Shown: positions 34,415 to 43,218, counted from the stretch's first letter. The stretch: 64,000 nucleotides of DNA from Janthinobacterium sp. 344 (GCF_900112025.1 NZ_FOKL01000015.1:19094-83093), one strand, 5' to 3'. A program made the numbers and translations. Notes: generated by a model from the sequence alone, not told the origin.

Positions 34415-35209
34415 ATGACCGCAACAGCCGATACGGGCGCGCCGCTGGTGCTGCGCGAGGAGCACGATGGCCTCGTCACCCTGCGCCTGAACCGCCCCCT
34501 GCAATTCAATGCCCTGTCCGAAGCCATGCTGGCGGCCCTGCAAGAAGCGTTCGACGCCATCGCGCGCCAGCCGCACGTGCGCTGCGTGGTGCTGGCCGCC
34601 GAAGGCAAGGCCTTTTGCGCGGGCCACGACTTGCGCCAGATGCAGGCCACGCGCCGCCTCGATTACTATCAAACCCTGTTCGCGCAATGCTCGCGCGTGA
34701 TGCAAGCCATCCAGGCCCTGCCCGTGCCCGTGATTGCCCGCGTGCACGGCATCGCCACGGCGGCCGGCTGCCAGCTGGTGGCCAGCTGCGACCTGGCTGT
34801 GGCGGGCACGTCCGCCCGCTTTGCCGTCTCCGGCATCAACGTGGGCCTGTTCTGCGCCACGCCGTCGGTGGCCCTGTCGCGCAATGTCTCGCCCAAGCGG
34901 GCCTTCGACATGCTGGTCACGGGCCGCTTCATCGACGCCGACACGGCCGCTGCCTGGGGGCTGGTCAACGAGGCCGTGGCGGACGACGCCCTCGACGCCG
35001 CCGTGGCGGGCCTGGCGCAGCAGATCATGGCAAAGAGCCCGGCAGCCATCCGCTATGGCAAGCAACTGTTTTACAAACAGCGCCAGCTGCCGCTGGAGGA
35101 AGCGTATGCCTGCGCTGGCGACGTCATGGCACGCAACATGATGGAAGACGACGCGCACGAAGGCGTTGCCGCCTTCCTGGAAAAGCGCGCACCACGCTGG
35201 CAGACATAG
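34415..35209 (+). CDS. Enoyl-CoA hydratase/isomerase family protein
   Basis: A 264-residue crotonase-superfamily enzyme. Visible are the CoA-binding FNALSEAMLAAL, the oxyanion-hole loop KAFCAGHDLRQM and the second oxyanion region VHGIATAAGCQLVASCDLAVA. Position of the usual catalytic Glu in ...GINVGLFCATPSVALSR is not conserved, so hydratase activity is not certain; it resembles the ECHDC3-like subgroup. GGAG five bases before ATG 34415 supports the start. The substrate is unknown. A role in fatty-acid or acyl-CoA metabolism is the safest statement. Confidence 0.85.
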   Translation: MTATADTGAPLVLREEHDGLVTLRLNRPLQFNALSEAMLAALQEAFDAIARQPHVRCVVLAAEGKAFCAGHDLRQMQATRRLDYYQTLFAQCSRVMQAIQALPVPVIARVHGIATAAGCQLVASCDLAVAGTSARFAVSGINVGLFCATPSVALSRNVSPKRAFDMLVTGRFIDADTAAAWGLVNEAVADDALDAAVAGLAQQIMAKSPAAIRYGKQLFYKQRQLPLEEAYACAGDVMARNMMEDDAHEGVAAFLEKRAPRWQT

Positions 35210-35299
35210 GGCCCCTTATCCGCCGCGGACATGATCTAGTTCCGCATGCGCGCGCGGCAATGGCCTAGAGTGAAAGCTCCCTGACTGACGGAGCCTGCC

Positions 35300-36256
35300 A
35301 TGCGCATCCTGCACCGCACTTTCACCCGCGCCCTCGCCGCGGCCACCCTGCTCGCACTGTCCGGCCTGGCCCTGGCGGCGGGCGCTGCACGTGCCCCTGC
35401 CACGGCGGCACTCTCGCCGCCGCTGCCCGGTTTCAGCGACAAATTTATTCACGTCAATGGCGTGCGCCTGCATTATCGCGTCGGCGGCTGGGGCAAGCCC
35501 GTGGTCTTGCTGCACGGTTATGCCCAGACGGGCCACATGTGGGGGCCGGCCATGCTGGCGCTGGCCCGCACGCACACGGTGATCGTGCCGGACCTGCGCG
35601 GCGCGGGCGCTTCCGAACGGCCGCCGGGCGGCTACGACAAGGTGACCATGGCCAGCGATATCCATGCCCTGGTGCGCCAGGTATCGACGCAGCCTGCCGC
35701 GCTGGTGGGCCACGACATCGGCATGATGGTGGCCTACGCCTACGCGGCGCAATTTCCGGCCGATACGGAAAGAGTGGTGCTGATGGATGCCTTCCTGCCC
35801 GGCATCGGCGACTGGCGCAACGCGTTTCCCGCACAGGCCGTCTGGCATTTTCATTTCTATGGCGACACGCCGCTGGCCCTCGTCAAGGGGCGCGAGCGCC
35901 TGTATTTCGAGCATTTCTGGAACGATATGTCAGCCAACCGCAACAAGTCCGTCAAGGAAGCGGACCGGCGCATCTACACGGCCGCGTATGCGCAACCGGG
36001 CGGCATGCGCGCGGGGTTTTCCTATTTCAGCGATTTCGACAACGATGCGCGCGACTTCATCCGCCTGGCCGACACCAGCCTGCCCATGCCCGTGCTGACC
36101 ATTGCCGGCGAAAAGTCAGCCAACACCTTCCTCGGCCGCCAGGTGGCGCTGGTGGCCACCGATGTGCACAGCGTCATCATTCCCGACACGGGACACTGGC
36201 TGATCGACGAGGCGCCAGAGCAGGTGCTGGCGGCGCTGGACGACTTTTTGCGTTAG
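35300..36256 (+). CDS. Exported alpha/beta hydrolase, Cif-like epoxide hydrolase
   Basis: A 318-residue hydrolase with a signal peptide (MRILHRTFTRALAAATLLALSGLALA). The nucleophile position is Asp, in VGHDIGMM, as in epoxide hydrolases and haloalkane/fluoroacetate dehalogenases, rather than Ser. The catalytic His lies in DTGHWLIDE. The cap region, with AVWHFHFYG, RLYFEHFWND and MRAGFSYFSDF, follows the secreted Pseudomonas epoxide hydrolase Cif, including His and Tyr at the positions that open the epoxide ring there. The charge-relay Glu of Cif appears as Asp (VLMDAFLPG). GGAG six bases before ATG 35300. It ends 4 nt inside the convergent AIM24 gene. Confidence 0.82.
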   Translation: MRILHRTFTRALAAATLLALSGLALAAGAARAPATAALSPPLPGFSDKFIHVNGVRLHYRVGGWGKPVVLLHGYAQTGHMWGPAMLALARTHTVIVPDLRGAGASERPPGGYDKVTMASDIHALVRQVSTQPAALVGHDIGMMVAYAYAAQFPADTERVVLMDAFLPGIGDWRNAFPAQAVWHFHFYGDTPLALVKGRERLYFEHFWNDMSANRNKSVKEADRRIYTAAYAQPGGMRAGFSYFSDFDNDARDFIRLADTSLPMPVLTIAGEKSANTFLGRQVALVATDVHSVIIPDTGHWLIDEAPEQVLAALDDFLR

Positions 36257-36990
36257 CGGCTGTCCTTCATCTGCTGCTGCACGGACAGGCTCAGCTTGCC
36301 CAAGTCTTCCCTGCCCAGCAGCGGCAATTGCGCCAGCAGATTGGCCAGGGCCGAGCTGCCCGTCACGTCCAGCTCGGACGACTGCACCAGCACCGTGCCG
36401 GCGCCCGTGAAGTCGATCTGCTTTTCCTCGCCCGACAGGGTAAACCCCGTCAGGGCGCCGGCGGCCGAGGCCCAGCCCTGCACATGGGCGTAATCGTAGT
36501 GATAGGAGGGACTGGGGCAGTCGGCCCAGCCCAGCACGGCCTGCTCGTCGACCCGGCATGGCAATTCCAGGAAATGCACGGGGCCGTTCGACGAGGCGAT
36601 GACTTTCCCGCTGCCGATCATGGTCAGATAGCCGGGCAAGGTGGATTCCTGGCAAATCACATCCTTGGTAAAACCCAGCAGGTTTTTCGCGCGGATGGTC
36701 ATGTTGGCGTTGTCCAGGTCGTAGCACGCCAGGTCGTTGCCGTTGTCGCCCAGGATCAACTGGCCCTGTCCTTGCGCCACGACAAAGTGGTGCACGTATT
36801 TCGGCGCGTTGAAGGCGTTGCGCACGATCAGGTCGAGCACGCTGCTGCCCATGGCTTCGAAGCGCAGCTCGCCATAAAAGGCGATCATCTTGCCCTTGCG
36901 AATGAAGATCTGCTCCTTGACGTCGATGACATACGAAAAACGGTTCAGGTTATCGTTCTTCGGCAAGGTCTCTGGGTGATAAATCGTCAT
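36253..36990 (-). CDS. AIM24 family protein, third of three
   Basis: A 245-residue member of the AIM24 family (beta-sandwich proteins related to a yeast mitochondrial protein; bacterial role unknown). Family features are the glycine-rich AFYGELRFEAMGSSVLDLIV region, LILGDNGNDLACYDLDNANMTIRAKNLLG and FTGAGTVLVQSSE, which corresponds to the ending FTGQGTVYIQ of its neighbours. It is the last gene of a three-gene operon, three bases after the preceding gene. It carries an extra C-terminal helical stretch (LANLLAQLPLLGREDLGKLSLSVQQ) that the other two lack. Confidence 0.85.
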   Translation of the reverse strand: MTIYHPETLPKNDNLNRFSYVIDVKEQIFIRKGKMIAFYGELRFEAMGSSVLDLIVRNAFNAPKYVHHFVVAQGQGQLILGDNGNDLACYDLDNANMTIRAKNLLGFTKDVICQESTLPGYLTMIGSGKVIASSNGPVHFLELPCRVDEQAVLGWADCPSPSYHYDYAHVQGWASAAGALTGFTLSGEEKQIDFTGAGTVLVQSSELDVTGSSALANLLAQLPLLGREDLGKLSLSVQQQMKDSR

Positions 36991-36993
36991 GGC

Positions 36994-37635
36994 TTACCTT
37001 TCGCTCGCTTGAATGTAGACCGTGCCCTGGCCCGTGAACTTCACCTGGTACGACTCGCCCGAGGTCTGGCCGACGAAGGTTTTCCAGTTCAGGTCCGTGA
37101 CGATGGCCGAACTGAGCTGGCCCGTGTGGCCGATATACGCCTGCGGGTCGACAAAGACGGGCACGTCCGGCGTGACGGGCAAGCCGATGGCATTGCCGTC
37201 GGACAAAATCGCCACCTCGCCCGTGCCTTGCAGGGTGGTGGTAAACAGCCCTTGGCCGGAAGCCATGCCGCGCACCACGCCCTGCACGCCGCCCTGGTTG
37301 CCGAGGAACATGGTGCCGGCCGTCAGGCGCGCGTCGAAGGCCAGCAAGGAGTCGCTTTCCACGTAAAACGTTTCGCCGCGCACGGGGACGATGCTGACGA
37401 ACAGGCCCGCGTGCGCATAAAACACGCTGCCGCTGCCGCGCGCCGACATCATCGCGTAGCCTTCGTTCGTGACGGCGCGCATGGCCAGGCTTTGCACGCC
37501 CTGGCCCGCCAGGAACGAGCGGCTGAACGCCACATCGCCCTGGTAGGCCACCATGGAACCCTTGCGGGCGAAGACTTCTTCATTGCCGAGCTTAACCTCG
37601 AGCATCTTTTCATTGATTTGCTGATAGACGGGCAT
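36994..37635 (-). CDS. AIM24 family protein, second of three
   Basis: A 213-residue AIM24 paralogue, beginning MPVYQQINEKMLEVKLGNEEV and ending FTGQGTVYIQASER. The middle shows ARKGSMVAYQGDVAF and SGQGLFTTTLQGTGEVAI, nearly shared with the upstream paralogue. AGGAG six bases before the ATG overlaps the end of the preceding gene. Function unknown; in related bacteria such genes occur in tandem, suggesting a multi-subunit assembly. Confidence 0.88.
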   Translation of the reverse strand: MPVYQQINEKMLEVKLGNEEVFARKGSMVAYQGDVAFSRSFLAGQGVQSLAMRAVTNEGYAMMSARGSGSVFYAHAGLFVSIVPVRGETFYVESDSLLAFDARLTAGTMFLGNQGGVQGVVRGMASGQGLFTTTLQGTGEVAILSDGNAIGLPVTPDVPVFVDPQAYIGHTGQLSSAIVTDLNWKTFVGQTSGESYQVKFTGQGTVYIQASER

Positions 37636-37644
37636 CGCGCGCTC

Positions 37645-38262
37645 CTAGCGTTCGGCGGGCTGGATGAACACCACGCCCTGGCCTGTGAATTTGTGCTGGT
37701 ACGACTCGCCCGAGCTTTCGCCGATCATCGTGCGCCAGTTGACGTCGAAGACAAATTCCTGGCGGATATCGCCCTTGAAGCCGACAAAGGCGTCCGGGTC
37801 CACGCGCAGCGGGTGCGCTGGCGTCACTTCCAGCATGATCAGGTTGCCGCGCGAAATGACGGCCAGGTTGCCGTGGCCTTCGACGGTGGTGGAGAACAGG
37901 CCCTGGCCCGAGCTGGCGCCGCGCAGGCCGGCAAAGCTGGTGCCCGTCTTCAGGCTCGTGTCGTAGGCCAGCAGGCTGCTGCTTTCGATGGTCAGCTTTT
38001 CGCCCGTCAACGCCATGACGGTGATCTCGGCCGCATTCTGCGCAAAAAACACCGTTCCCGTGCCAGCGGCCTGCATCACCTGCATGCCTTCGTTCGTCAC
38101 CTTGCGCTTGAGCGCGCCAAACAGGCCCTCGCCCCCCAGCAGGGATTTTTCAAATTTGATGCTGCCCGTGTAGGCGACCATGGCGCCAGCGATGGCCAGC
38201 ACTTTTTCATCCTGCAGGCGCACTTCCAGCAGGCGGTCGGTATTGGTGCGGAAACTGGTCAC
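37645..38262 (-). CDS. AIM24 family protein, first of three
   Basis: A 205-residue AIM24 paralogue, first gene of the operon. The start is set at GTG 38262, with GGAG about seven bases upstream. From there the N-terminus (TSFRTNTDRLLEVRL) aligns in length with that of the second paralogue; the longer ATG start at 38298 has no binding site and would add 12 unrelated residues. Blocks AGAMVAYTGSIKFEKS, SGQGLFSTTVEGHGNLAV and FTGQGVVFIQPAER are shared with its neighbour. Confidence 0.87.
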   Translation of the reverse strand: MTSFRTNTDRLLEVRLQDEKVLAIAGAMVAYTGSIKFEKSLLGGEGLFGALKRKVTNEGMQVMQAAGTGTVFFAQNAAEITVMALTGEKLTIESSSLLAYDTSLKTGTSFAGLRGASSGQGLFSTTVEGHGNLAVISRGNLIMLEVTPAHPLRVDPDAFVGFKGDIRQEFVFDVNWRTMIGESSGESYQHKFTGQGVVFIQPAER

Positions 38263-38379
38263 GCGCGACTCCCCAAGAATGCCAGGACACAAAGCCATGG
38301 CTGTGCGACAAGATACCGGTGCCTTTGCCGCCGCGCAAGCGCTATTCCTGGCGAACGCGCCGGGATGGGCCAGGCGCGC

Positions 38380-38406
38380 AAAAAAAAAGCGTGCCCGAAG
38401 GCACGC
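38380..38406 (-). terminator. Terminator of the subtilase operon
   Basis: On the minus strand, stem GCGTGCC/GGCACGC with a four-base loop is followed by nine U (38388-38380). It lies about 25 bases past the stop codon of the subtilase gene. Confidence 0.92.
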
Positions 38407-38429
38407 CCTGTAGTCAGCCAGGAAACAGC

Positions 38430-41400
38430 TTAATCGGCCAGCACCGGCTTGTCGCCGCGCGCGTCCTGCGCCAGCGGCACGGGATCATCGGTATTGACCT
38501 CGACCACCGTGATGCCCTGCACCACGCCAGCGACCTGGTAGCCGACGGCGCCCAGGTGGCGCTTGCCTTCGGCCAGGTTCGACCAGCTCAGCGCCACGGA
38601 AGCGGTCCCGCCCATGAAGGCCGTGCCCGGCATCAGCGCCTTGAAGCCGCCATTGCTCAAGCCCGGCGCCAGCACCCACGACGACAGGGTGTAGTTGGCC
38701 TGGCCATTTTGCGGCGCGTAGCCGATCAGGCACACCTTGTACGTGCCGGCGGCCGGCAAGCGCAGTTCGACTTGCTCATTCGAACTTTGGTTGCCGCTGC
38801 TGCCGACCAGCACATTGGCGGCGTTGTAGACCTCCATGTCCATGTCGGTATTCGCGCCGCCCGTGGTTTCCGCGTCATAGGTGGCAAAGCGCGCCGCCAG
38901 GGTGCCGGCAGGAATCACCACGTTGTGCACATTCACCCCCGTGGCGCCACCGGCCTTGCAGCTGGCCGACGCCGTGGAGTTGTTGGCCTGGCCGATCGTG
39001 CGCGTTTCACGCACGGCTTCGATCAGGCCCGACTTGACGCCCACCAATGGTCCCGCAAAGCCCGTGCCCAGGGTCACGACCTTGCTGCCCGTGGCCGCCT
39101 CGCTCTTCACCAGCGGCGTGGCCACGAGAATGCTGCCGCGCGCCGTCAGCGGGCTGCGCACCGTATGCGTGCCATCCGTCCAGGAAAGCGCGCCATACAC
39201 CCAGGTGTCGAGCGGTGCCGTGGTGCGCGTCAGCTTGACCTGGAACTGCGCCTTCGCACCCGGTGCCAGGCTCAGGCTGGACGGTGTCACGGCCACCGTG
39301 TAGCCGGGCAGACTGGCCGAGGCGTTGTACACGGCGCTGCTGCTGCCCACGTTCGTCACCGTGCGCGTCAGGGTCTGCGTGCCCAGCACGTTGGCCGCCG
39401 TCAGCGACGCCAGGTTCAGGTTATAGGCGGCGATGCTGCCGGTGGTGGCGCAATTGGCGGAATATTGCGTACGGATATTCAAGCCGCACAGGAAGCGCGC
39501 ATAGTCGATTTCCGACAGGTCGTACACCAGGCCCGGATCGGCCGCGCTGTTCGGCGCGATGTGGCCGGCGCCCTGGCCCCATGGCAGCTGACCCGAGTTC
39601 TTCGCCGTGGCATCCCACGACACGGAACCGTTCAAGCCATCGGGCAAGGTGCTGAAGGCCGTCGTCATCAGCGCCGACTTGATGGCCGCGGGCGACCAGT
39701 CAGGATGCTGTTGCCGCAACAGCGCCGCCACGCCAGCCACATGCGGGCTGGCCATCGAGGTGCCGGAATAGAAATCCCATTCCGCCGTCGGCGCCACGCC
39801 GCCCGCCGCCACGGCATCGCGCTGCGCCGGCGTCAGGTCGGCCGTCACGCCAGCGAGGATGTTGGTGCCCGGTGCCGAGAGGTCGGGTTTCAGGATGTTC
39901 GCGTTGGCCACGTTCGGCCCGCGCGAGGAGCGGTCGCTGACGATCGGCGCCTGCACCGTCGTGTCGGCAACGGTATGGATCTCGCCCAATGCCGCCTTGC
40001 CGTCCGGACTGGAGGCCATGAAGGCTTTCAGCGCGTCGCCCTGCGCCTGCGCCAGGTGCACGGTCGACAGCACGTGCGCCTGGTTGACGATGGTGTTGGC
40101 GCCGCCGGCCACGTTGGCGATGACCACGCCTGCCGCGCCGGCCGTCTTGGCGTTAGCGCTCTTGTTGACCAGCACGTTGCCGCCGCGGTCGCACACCAGC
40201 ACCTTGCCCGCCACTTTCGCCGGATCGAGGTAGGCCGGGGTGGCGTCGGCCGCGCCGTAGCAGCGCAGCAGGTTGACGTCCGTCGGCGAAATGCCGGCCA
40301 GGCCCGCGTCGCGCGAGCGGATCAGCGGCAGCGCCGGCGTGTTGGCATTGCTCGATGCGCCTTCCAGGCGGGTGCCGTTGCTAAGGATGACATTGCCCGC
40401 GTACAGGCGGTTGTGGGTGGAATTGGCCACCGTCGCCAGCCAGGGACTGATGTGCGACACGGGTGCCGGCACGCTTGGCGCCGGCGTGGATGGGCCGGAA
40501 TTGCCGCCGGAAGTGGCGACGAAGACGCCCGCGTTGGCGGCGCCCAGGAAAGCCTGTTCCGTCGCTTCGTCAAACGCGCCGCCGCCCGCGTTCGGGCCGA
40601 TGGAGAAGTTGATGACGTTGACGCCATCCTTGACGGCCTGGTCGATGGCCGCCACGCTGTCGGCCGTGGCGCAGCCATTCTTGCCCGTCGCCCCGTCTGT
40701 CCAGCAGACTTTGTAGGCGGCGATGCGCGCGCGTGGCGCCATGCCCGACGCCTTGCCCAGCGACACCCCGTTCGAGGTGGCCAGGGCGCCATGGTTGCCG
40801 CCAGCCGTCGATGCCGTGTGCGTGCCATGGCCGCCATGGCCCGTCAGGCCGGCCACGGAGTCCCGCGGCGAACGGAATTCCGTCCAGTGCAGGGCGGCCG
40901 ACGAGGCGCGGTAATAGCGCGCGCCGATCAGTTTATTGTTGCAATTGTCGGCGGAAAAACCTTCACCGGTCTGGCACTCCCCATGCCAGCTGGCTGGCGG
41001 CGCGCCGTACACGACGTTGTTGCCGCTGTGGCTAGGCACGCCGCTCTCGTCGAGGCGGTCGGCAAACGCCGTGTTTTCCGGCCAGATGCCGCTGTCGACG
41101 ATGCCGAGGATGACGTCTTCACCGGCATGCGCCGTGCCGCCCAGCTGTTCCCAGATGCCGCCCGGCTTGTCCAGGCCCAGGAAGGTCGGCGTATAGCTGG
41201 TGTCGAGTTGCAGGATGGAATCGGCGCTGATGTTGGCCACGCCGCTGTTTTTCTTCAGGGCCCGCACTTCATCGTCCGTCAGCAAGGCCGAAAAGCCGTT
41301 GAAGACGACGTTGTACTGATGCGTGATTTGCGCGGCGCTGACGGTGCCGGCCACGGCGGCCTGCTTGGTGTCAAGGTAGGTCAGGTAAGCCTGCACATCG

Positions 41401-41591
41401 GCGGCGCCCACATTGATGCGCGCGCCCGGCGCCGGCTTGGTGGCGGCCAGGCCATCGATCTGCCCCGTGTAGGCGGCGGCCGGCTTGTCGACCAGTTGCA
41501 CGATGTAGGAACGGCGCTCTTGCGCCTGGGCCGATTGGGCGACGCTGGCGGCCAGCAGCAGGATGGCGAGGGAGACGGGACGAAGTTTCAT
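38430..41591 (-). CDS. Secreted subtilisin-like serine peptidase (S8) with PA and C-terminal domains
   Basis: A 1053-residue exported protease. A signal peptide (about 1-27, ending AQA) is followed by an I9-type propeptide (SYIVQLVDKPAAAYTG) and the S8 catalytic domain: Asp in ILGIVDSGIWPE (~165), His in GHGGHGTHTAS (~257), Ser in YSGTSMASPHVAGVAALL (~612). The long gap between His and Ser holds a PA insert (GKVLVCDRGGNVLVNKS...AGAAGVVIAN). After the catalytic domain come an Fn3-like region (PGAKAQFQVKLTRTTAPLDTWVYG) and a C-terminal pre-peptidase-like beta domain (LPAAGTYKVCLIGYAP). Start ATG 41591 has AAGGAG seven bases upstream; the GTG at 41597 is too close to it. It starts two bases after the stop codon of the PEP-CTERM gene, so the two are coupled. 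Confidence 0.92.
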   Translation of the reverse strand: MKLRPVSLAILLLAASVAQSAQAQERRSYIVQLVDKPAAAYTGQIDGLAATKPAPGARINVGAADVQAYLTYLDTKQAAVAGTVSAAQITHQYNVVFNGFSALLTDDEVRALKKNSGVANISADSILQLDTSYTPTFLGLDKPGGIWEQLGGTAHAGEDVILGIVDSGIWPENTAFADRLDESGVPSHSGNNVVYGAPPASWHGECQTGEGFSADNCNNKLIGARYYRASSAALHWTEFRSPRDSVAGLTGHGGHGTHTASTAGGNHGALATSNGVSLGKASGMAPRARIAAYKVCWTDGATGKNGCATADSVAAIDQAVKDGVNVINFSIGPNAGGGAFDEATEQAFLGAANAGVFVATSGGNSGPSTPAPSVPAPVSHISPWLATVANSTHNRLYAGNVILSNGTRLEGASSNANTPALPLIRSRDAGLAGISPTDVNLLRCYGAADATPAYLDPAKVAGKVLVCDRGGNVLVNKSANAKTAGAAGVVIANVAGGANTIVNQAHVLSTVHLAQAQGDALKAFMASSPDGKAALGEIHTVADTTVQAPIVSDRSSRGPNVANANILKPDLSAPGTNILAGVTADLTPAQRDAVAAGGVAPTAEWDFYSGTSMASPHVAGVAALLRQQHPDWSPAAIKSALMTTAFSTLPDGLNGSVSWDATAKNSGQLPWGQGAGHIAPNSAADPGLVYDLSEIDYARFLCGLNIRTQYSANCATTGSIAAYNLNLASLTAANVLGTQTLTRTVTNVGSSSAVYNASASLPGYTVAVTPSSLSLAPGAKAQFQVKLTRTTAPLDTWVYGALSWTDGTHTVRSPLTARGSILVATPLVKSEAATGSKVVTLGTGFAGPLVGVKSGLIEAVRETRTIGQANNSTASASCKAGGATGVNVHNVVIPAGTLAARFATYDAETTGGANTDMDMEVYNAANVLVGSSGNQSSNEQVELRLPAAGTYKVCLIGYAPQNGQANYTLSSWVLAPGLSNGGFKALMPGTAFMGGTASVALSWSNLAEGKRHLGAVGYQVAGVVQGITVVEVNTDDPVPLAQDARGDKPVLAD

Positions 41592-41593
41592 TC

Positions 41594-42427
41594 TCACGCT
41601 CCTTGCACGCTGGCGTTGCCGACGATCTTGCCGGCACGGCGGCGCGACAGCATGCCGATGGCGCCCAGGCCGGCCAGCAGCAGCATGTAGGTCGACGGTT
41701 CCGGCACGGCGCTGATGTTGATATTGTCGAGCGCGAACTGGCCCTGGTTAAAGGCGGGGAAATCGAGGGAATTGCTGCACATGCCGCTCTCATTGAAGAT
41801 GCAGGCATTGAAGGTCAGGCCGGTGAAAACATAGTTGCTGAAACCGCCCAGCAGCGAAGCCGTCCGGAAAGCGTAATTGCCATCGCTGCCCTGGCCCGGA
41901 AACGCCAGCGAAGTGGTCACGACCTGGCCATTGCTCAGGGTGCCGCTCAGCTGCAGCTGGCCCCAATTCTGGTCCGGCAAGCCGGAGACGGGGGCGATGA
42001 AGGAATAGTCGAAGCCGCCCAGGGTAAATGCCTGGTGATCGGCGCGCGAGAAATTCACGCCGCCGTCGTTGAGGATGGCCAGGTAGTTGCCGGTGGCGCC
42101 TTGCGGGCAGGCGGCGATGTCGCACGAGGAACCCGCGCGGCCATCGAGGATGGCGCCCACGCCGCTCACGCCGCCGCCGGCGGCGGTGGTCGGATCGGCC
42201 AGGAACAGCAGGTTGTAGCTCGACGTATTGAGGGTCTGGCCGCTTTCATACACGTCGGGCAGCAGGTTGTCGAAGTGCAGGACATCGGCCATGGCCGGCG
42301 CCGCAGCCAGCATGGACAAGGTGGCCAAGGCGGAGAACACGCTTGTGCGCAAGGTTGTGCGACCGCGGGTAGCGGGTGGATTGACGGTGGCGGGCGATAC
42401 CCGCGCTGGATGCGATAGACGATTCAT
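41594..42427 (-). CDS. PEP-CTERM surface protein
   Basis: A 277-residue exported protein. It has a signal peptide (hydrophobic run FSALATLSMLAAAPAMA after a long basic n-region) and a C-terminal exosortase sorting signal: VPEPSTYMLLLAGLGAIG followed by MLSRRR, the classical PEP motif, membrane span and basic tail. An exosortase (EpsH type), encoded elsewhere, should process it for attachment or release, often linked to exopolysaccharide. The mature part is a beta-rich domain (HFDNLLPDVYESGQT, HQAFTLGGFDYSFIAP, FALDNINIS) with two possible disulfide pairs. The ribosome site AGGGA is about five bases before ATG 42427. It is co-transcribed with the downstream subtilase. Confidence 0.9.
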   Translation of the reverse strand: MNRLSHPARVSPATVNPPATRGRTTLRTSVFSALATLSMLAAAPAMADVLHFDNLLPDVYESGQTLNTSSYNLLFLADPTTAAGGGVSGVGAILDGRAGSSCDIAACPQGATGNYLAILNDGGVNFSRADHQAFTLGGFDYSFIAPVSGLPDQNWGQLQLSGTLSNGQVVTTSLAFPGQGSDGNYAFRTASLLGGFSNYVFTGLTFNACIFNESGMCSNSLDFPAFNQGQFALDNINISAVPEPSTYMLLLAGLGAIGMLSRRRAGKIVGNASVQGA

Positions 42428-42721
42428 TCTGTTCCCTTGATTGTTGTGGGTAGAGAGGTCGGCAGGTCTGTGCCCGCTTTCAGCTTTTTCACAAAAGTGT
42501 CAATGAATATAGCAAACCGCACAAAACAAATATCATTTTTTTATTATTATTTATTTATTTTTCCTCTAGCTTTCCAAACTTTTATTTTGTTTTAGCTATG
42601 ACATCTGAGAAATCTCAACGTTTCATTTGCACAACAACCTGCGCTGTTTCCAGCCGTGCGCCACAGCACACCTGAGCGACTTCGGCTATGCTCGAAAACC
42701 GCGCCTGGCGCATCGCCCGCG
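42428..42721. other. AT-rich intergenic region between the PEP-CTERM and Lrp genes
   Basis: About 294 bases. The central part (about 42500-42620) is markedly AT-rich and should hold the minus-strand promoter of the PEP-CTERM/subtilase operon. TATATT-like and TTGACA-like hexamers are present but not properly spaced. No gene and no terminator is evident. Confidence 0.5.
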
Positions 42722-43183
42722 TCAACGCTGCAGCGGCAGATAGCTCTGCTTGAGCTGGCGCAGCACAAAACTCGATTTGCTGTGGCGGATGCCGGGAATC
42801 TTGTACAGACGCTCGCGCAGCAGGCGCTCGTAGTCGCGCGTGTCGCTCACGGCGATGCGCAGGTAATAGTCGTAGTCGCCCGACACGAGGAACGCTTCCA
42901 GCACTTCCGGGATCAGCGCCAGCGCGTGGCCGAATTCAAACAGCGCCTGGTCGGAATGGTCATCCAGCGTCACCTGCACGATGACGGTATCGGCCAGCCC
43001 CACCTTGGCCGCGTTCACATGCACCGTATAGCCTTCGATGACGCCGTCGTCTTCCATGCGCTTGATGCGCGCCCAGCAAGGCGACGAGGTCAGGCCCACC
43101 TGCGCGCTCAAGTCGTGCAGGCTGATACGGGCGTCCTGCTGCAGGGCCGTCAGGATGGCAAGGTCGAATTTATCCAGCTTCAT
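42722..43183 (-). CDS. Lrp/AsnC-family transcriptional regulator
   Basis: A 153-residue regulator. An N-terminal winged helix-turn-helix (about 5-55; LDKFDLAILTALQQDARISLHDLSAQVGLTSSPCWARIKRMEDDGVIEGY is the standard Lrp layout) is followed by an amino-acid-binding RAM domain (about 65-145; VSGDYDYYLRIAVSDTRDYERLL). Lrp/AsnC proteins act as octamers or dimers and respond to amino acids. It is divergent from an acetolactate synthase gene, with a perfect 15-nt palindrome just upstream of its own start, so control of branched-chain amino-acid synthesis and of itself is likely. Confidence 0.92.
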   Translation of the reverse strand: MKLDKFDLAILTALQQDARISLHDLSAQVGLTSSPCWARIKRMEDDGVIEGYTVHVNAAKVGLADTVIVQVTLDDHSDQALFEFGHALALIPEVLEAFLVSGDYDYYLRIAVSDTRDYERLLRERLYKIPGIRHSKSSFVLRQLKQSYLPLQR

Positions 43184-43203
43184 TCTTTATTTTCCTCGTT
43201 TTA

Positions 43204-43218
43204 CAGCAAATTTTGCTG
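43204..43218. promoter_or_regulatory. Palindromic site between lrp-type gene and ilvB
   Basis: CAGCAAATTTTGCTG has perfect 7-base arms around one central base, 20 bases before the regulator's start codon and 64 bases before the acetolactate synthase start. It is AT-rich in the centre like known Lrp/AsnC sites, so it is a candidate operator for both genes. Confidence 0.6.

Noticed and set aside
35539..38433. A 964-codon plus-strand frame spanning the hydrolase and AIM24 genes
   Set aside because: Overlaps three well-supported genes on the other strand and is composition-biased.
38319..41690. An 1123-codon plus-strand frame opposite the subtilase
   Set aside because: Arg/His/Gly-rich nonsense translation. 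The minus-strand gene has full catalytic motifs.
42462..42475. Sigma-54-like site upstream of the PEP-CTERM gene
   Set aside because: On the minus strand GGGCACAGACCTGC resembles a -24/-12 element, but the gap between GG and GC is one base short of the strict requirement.
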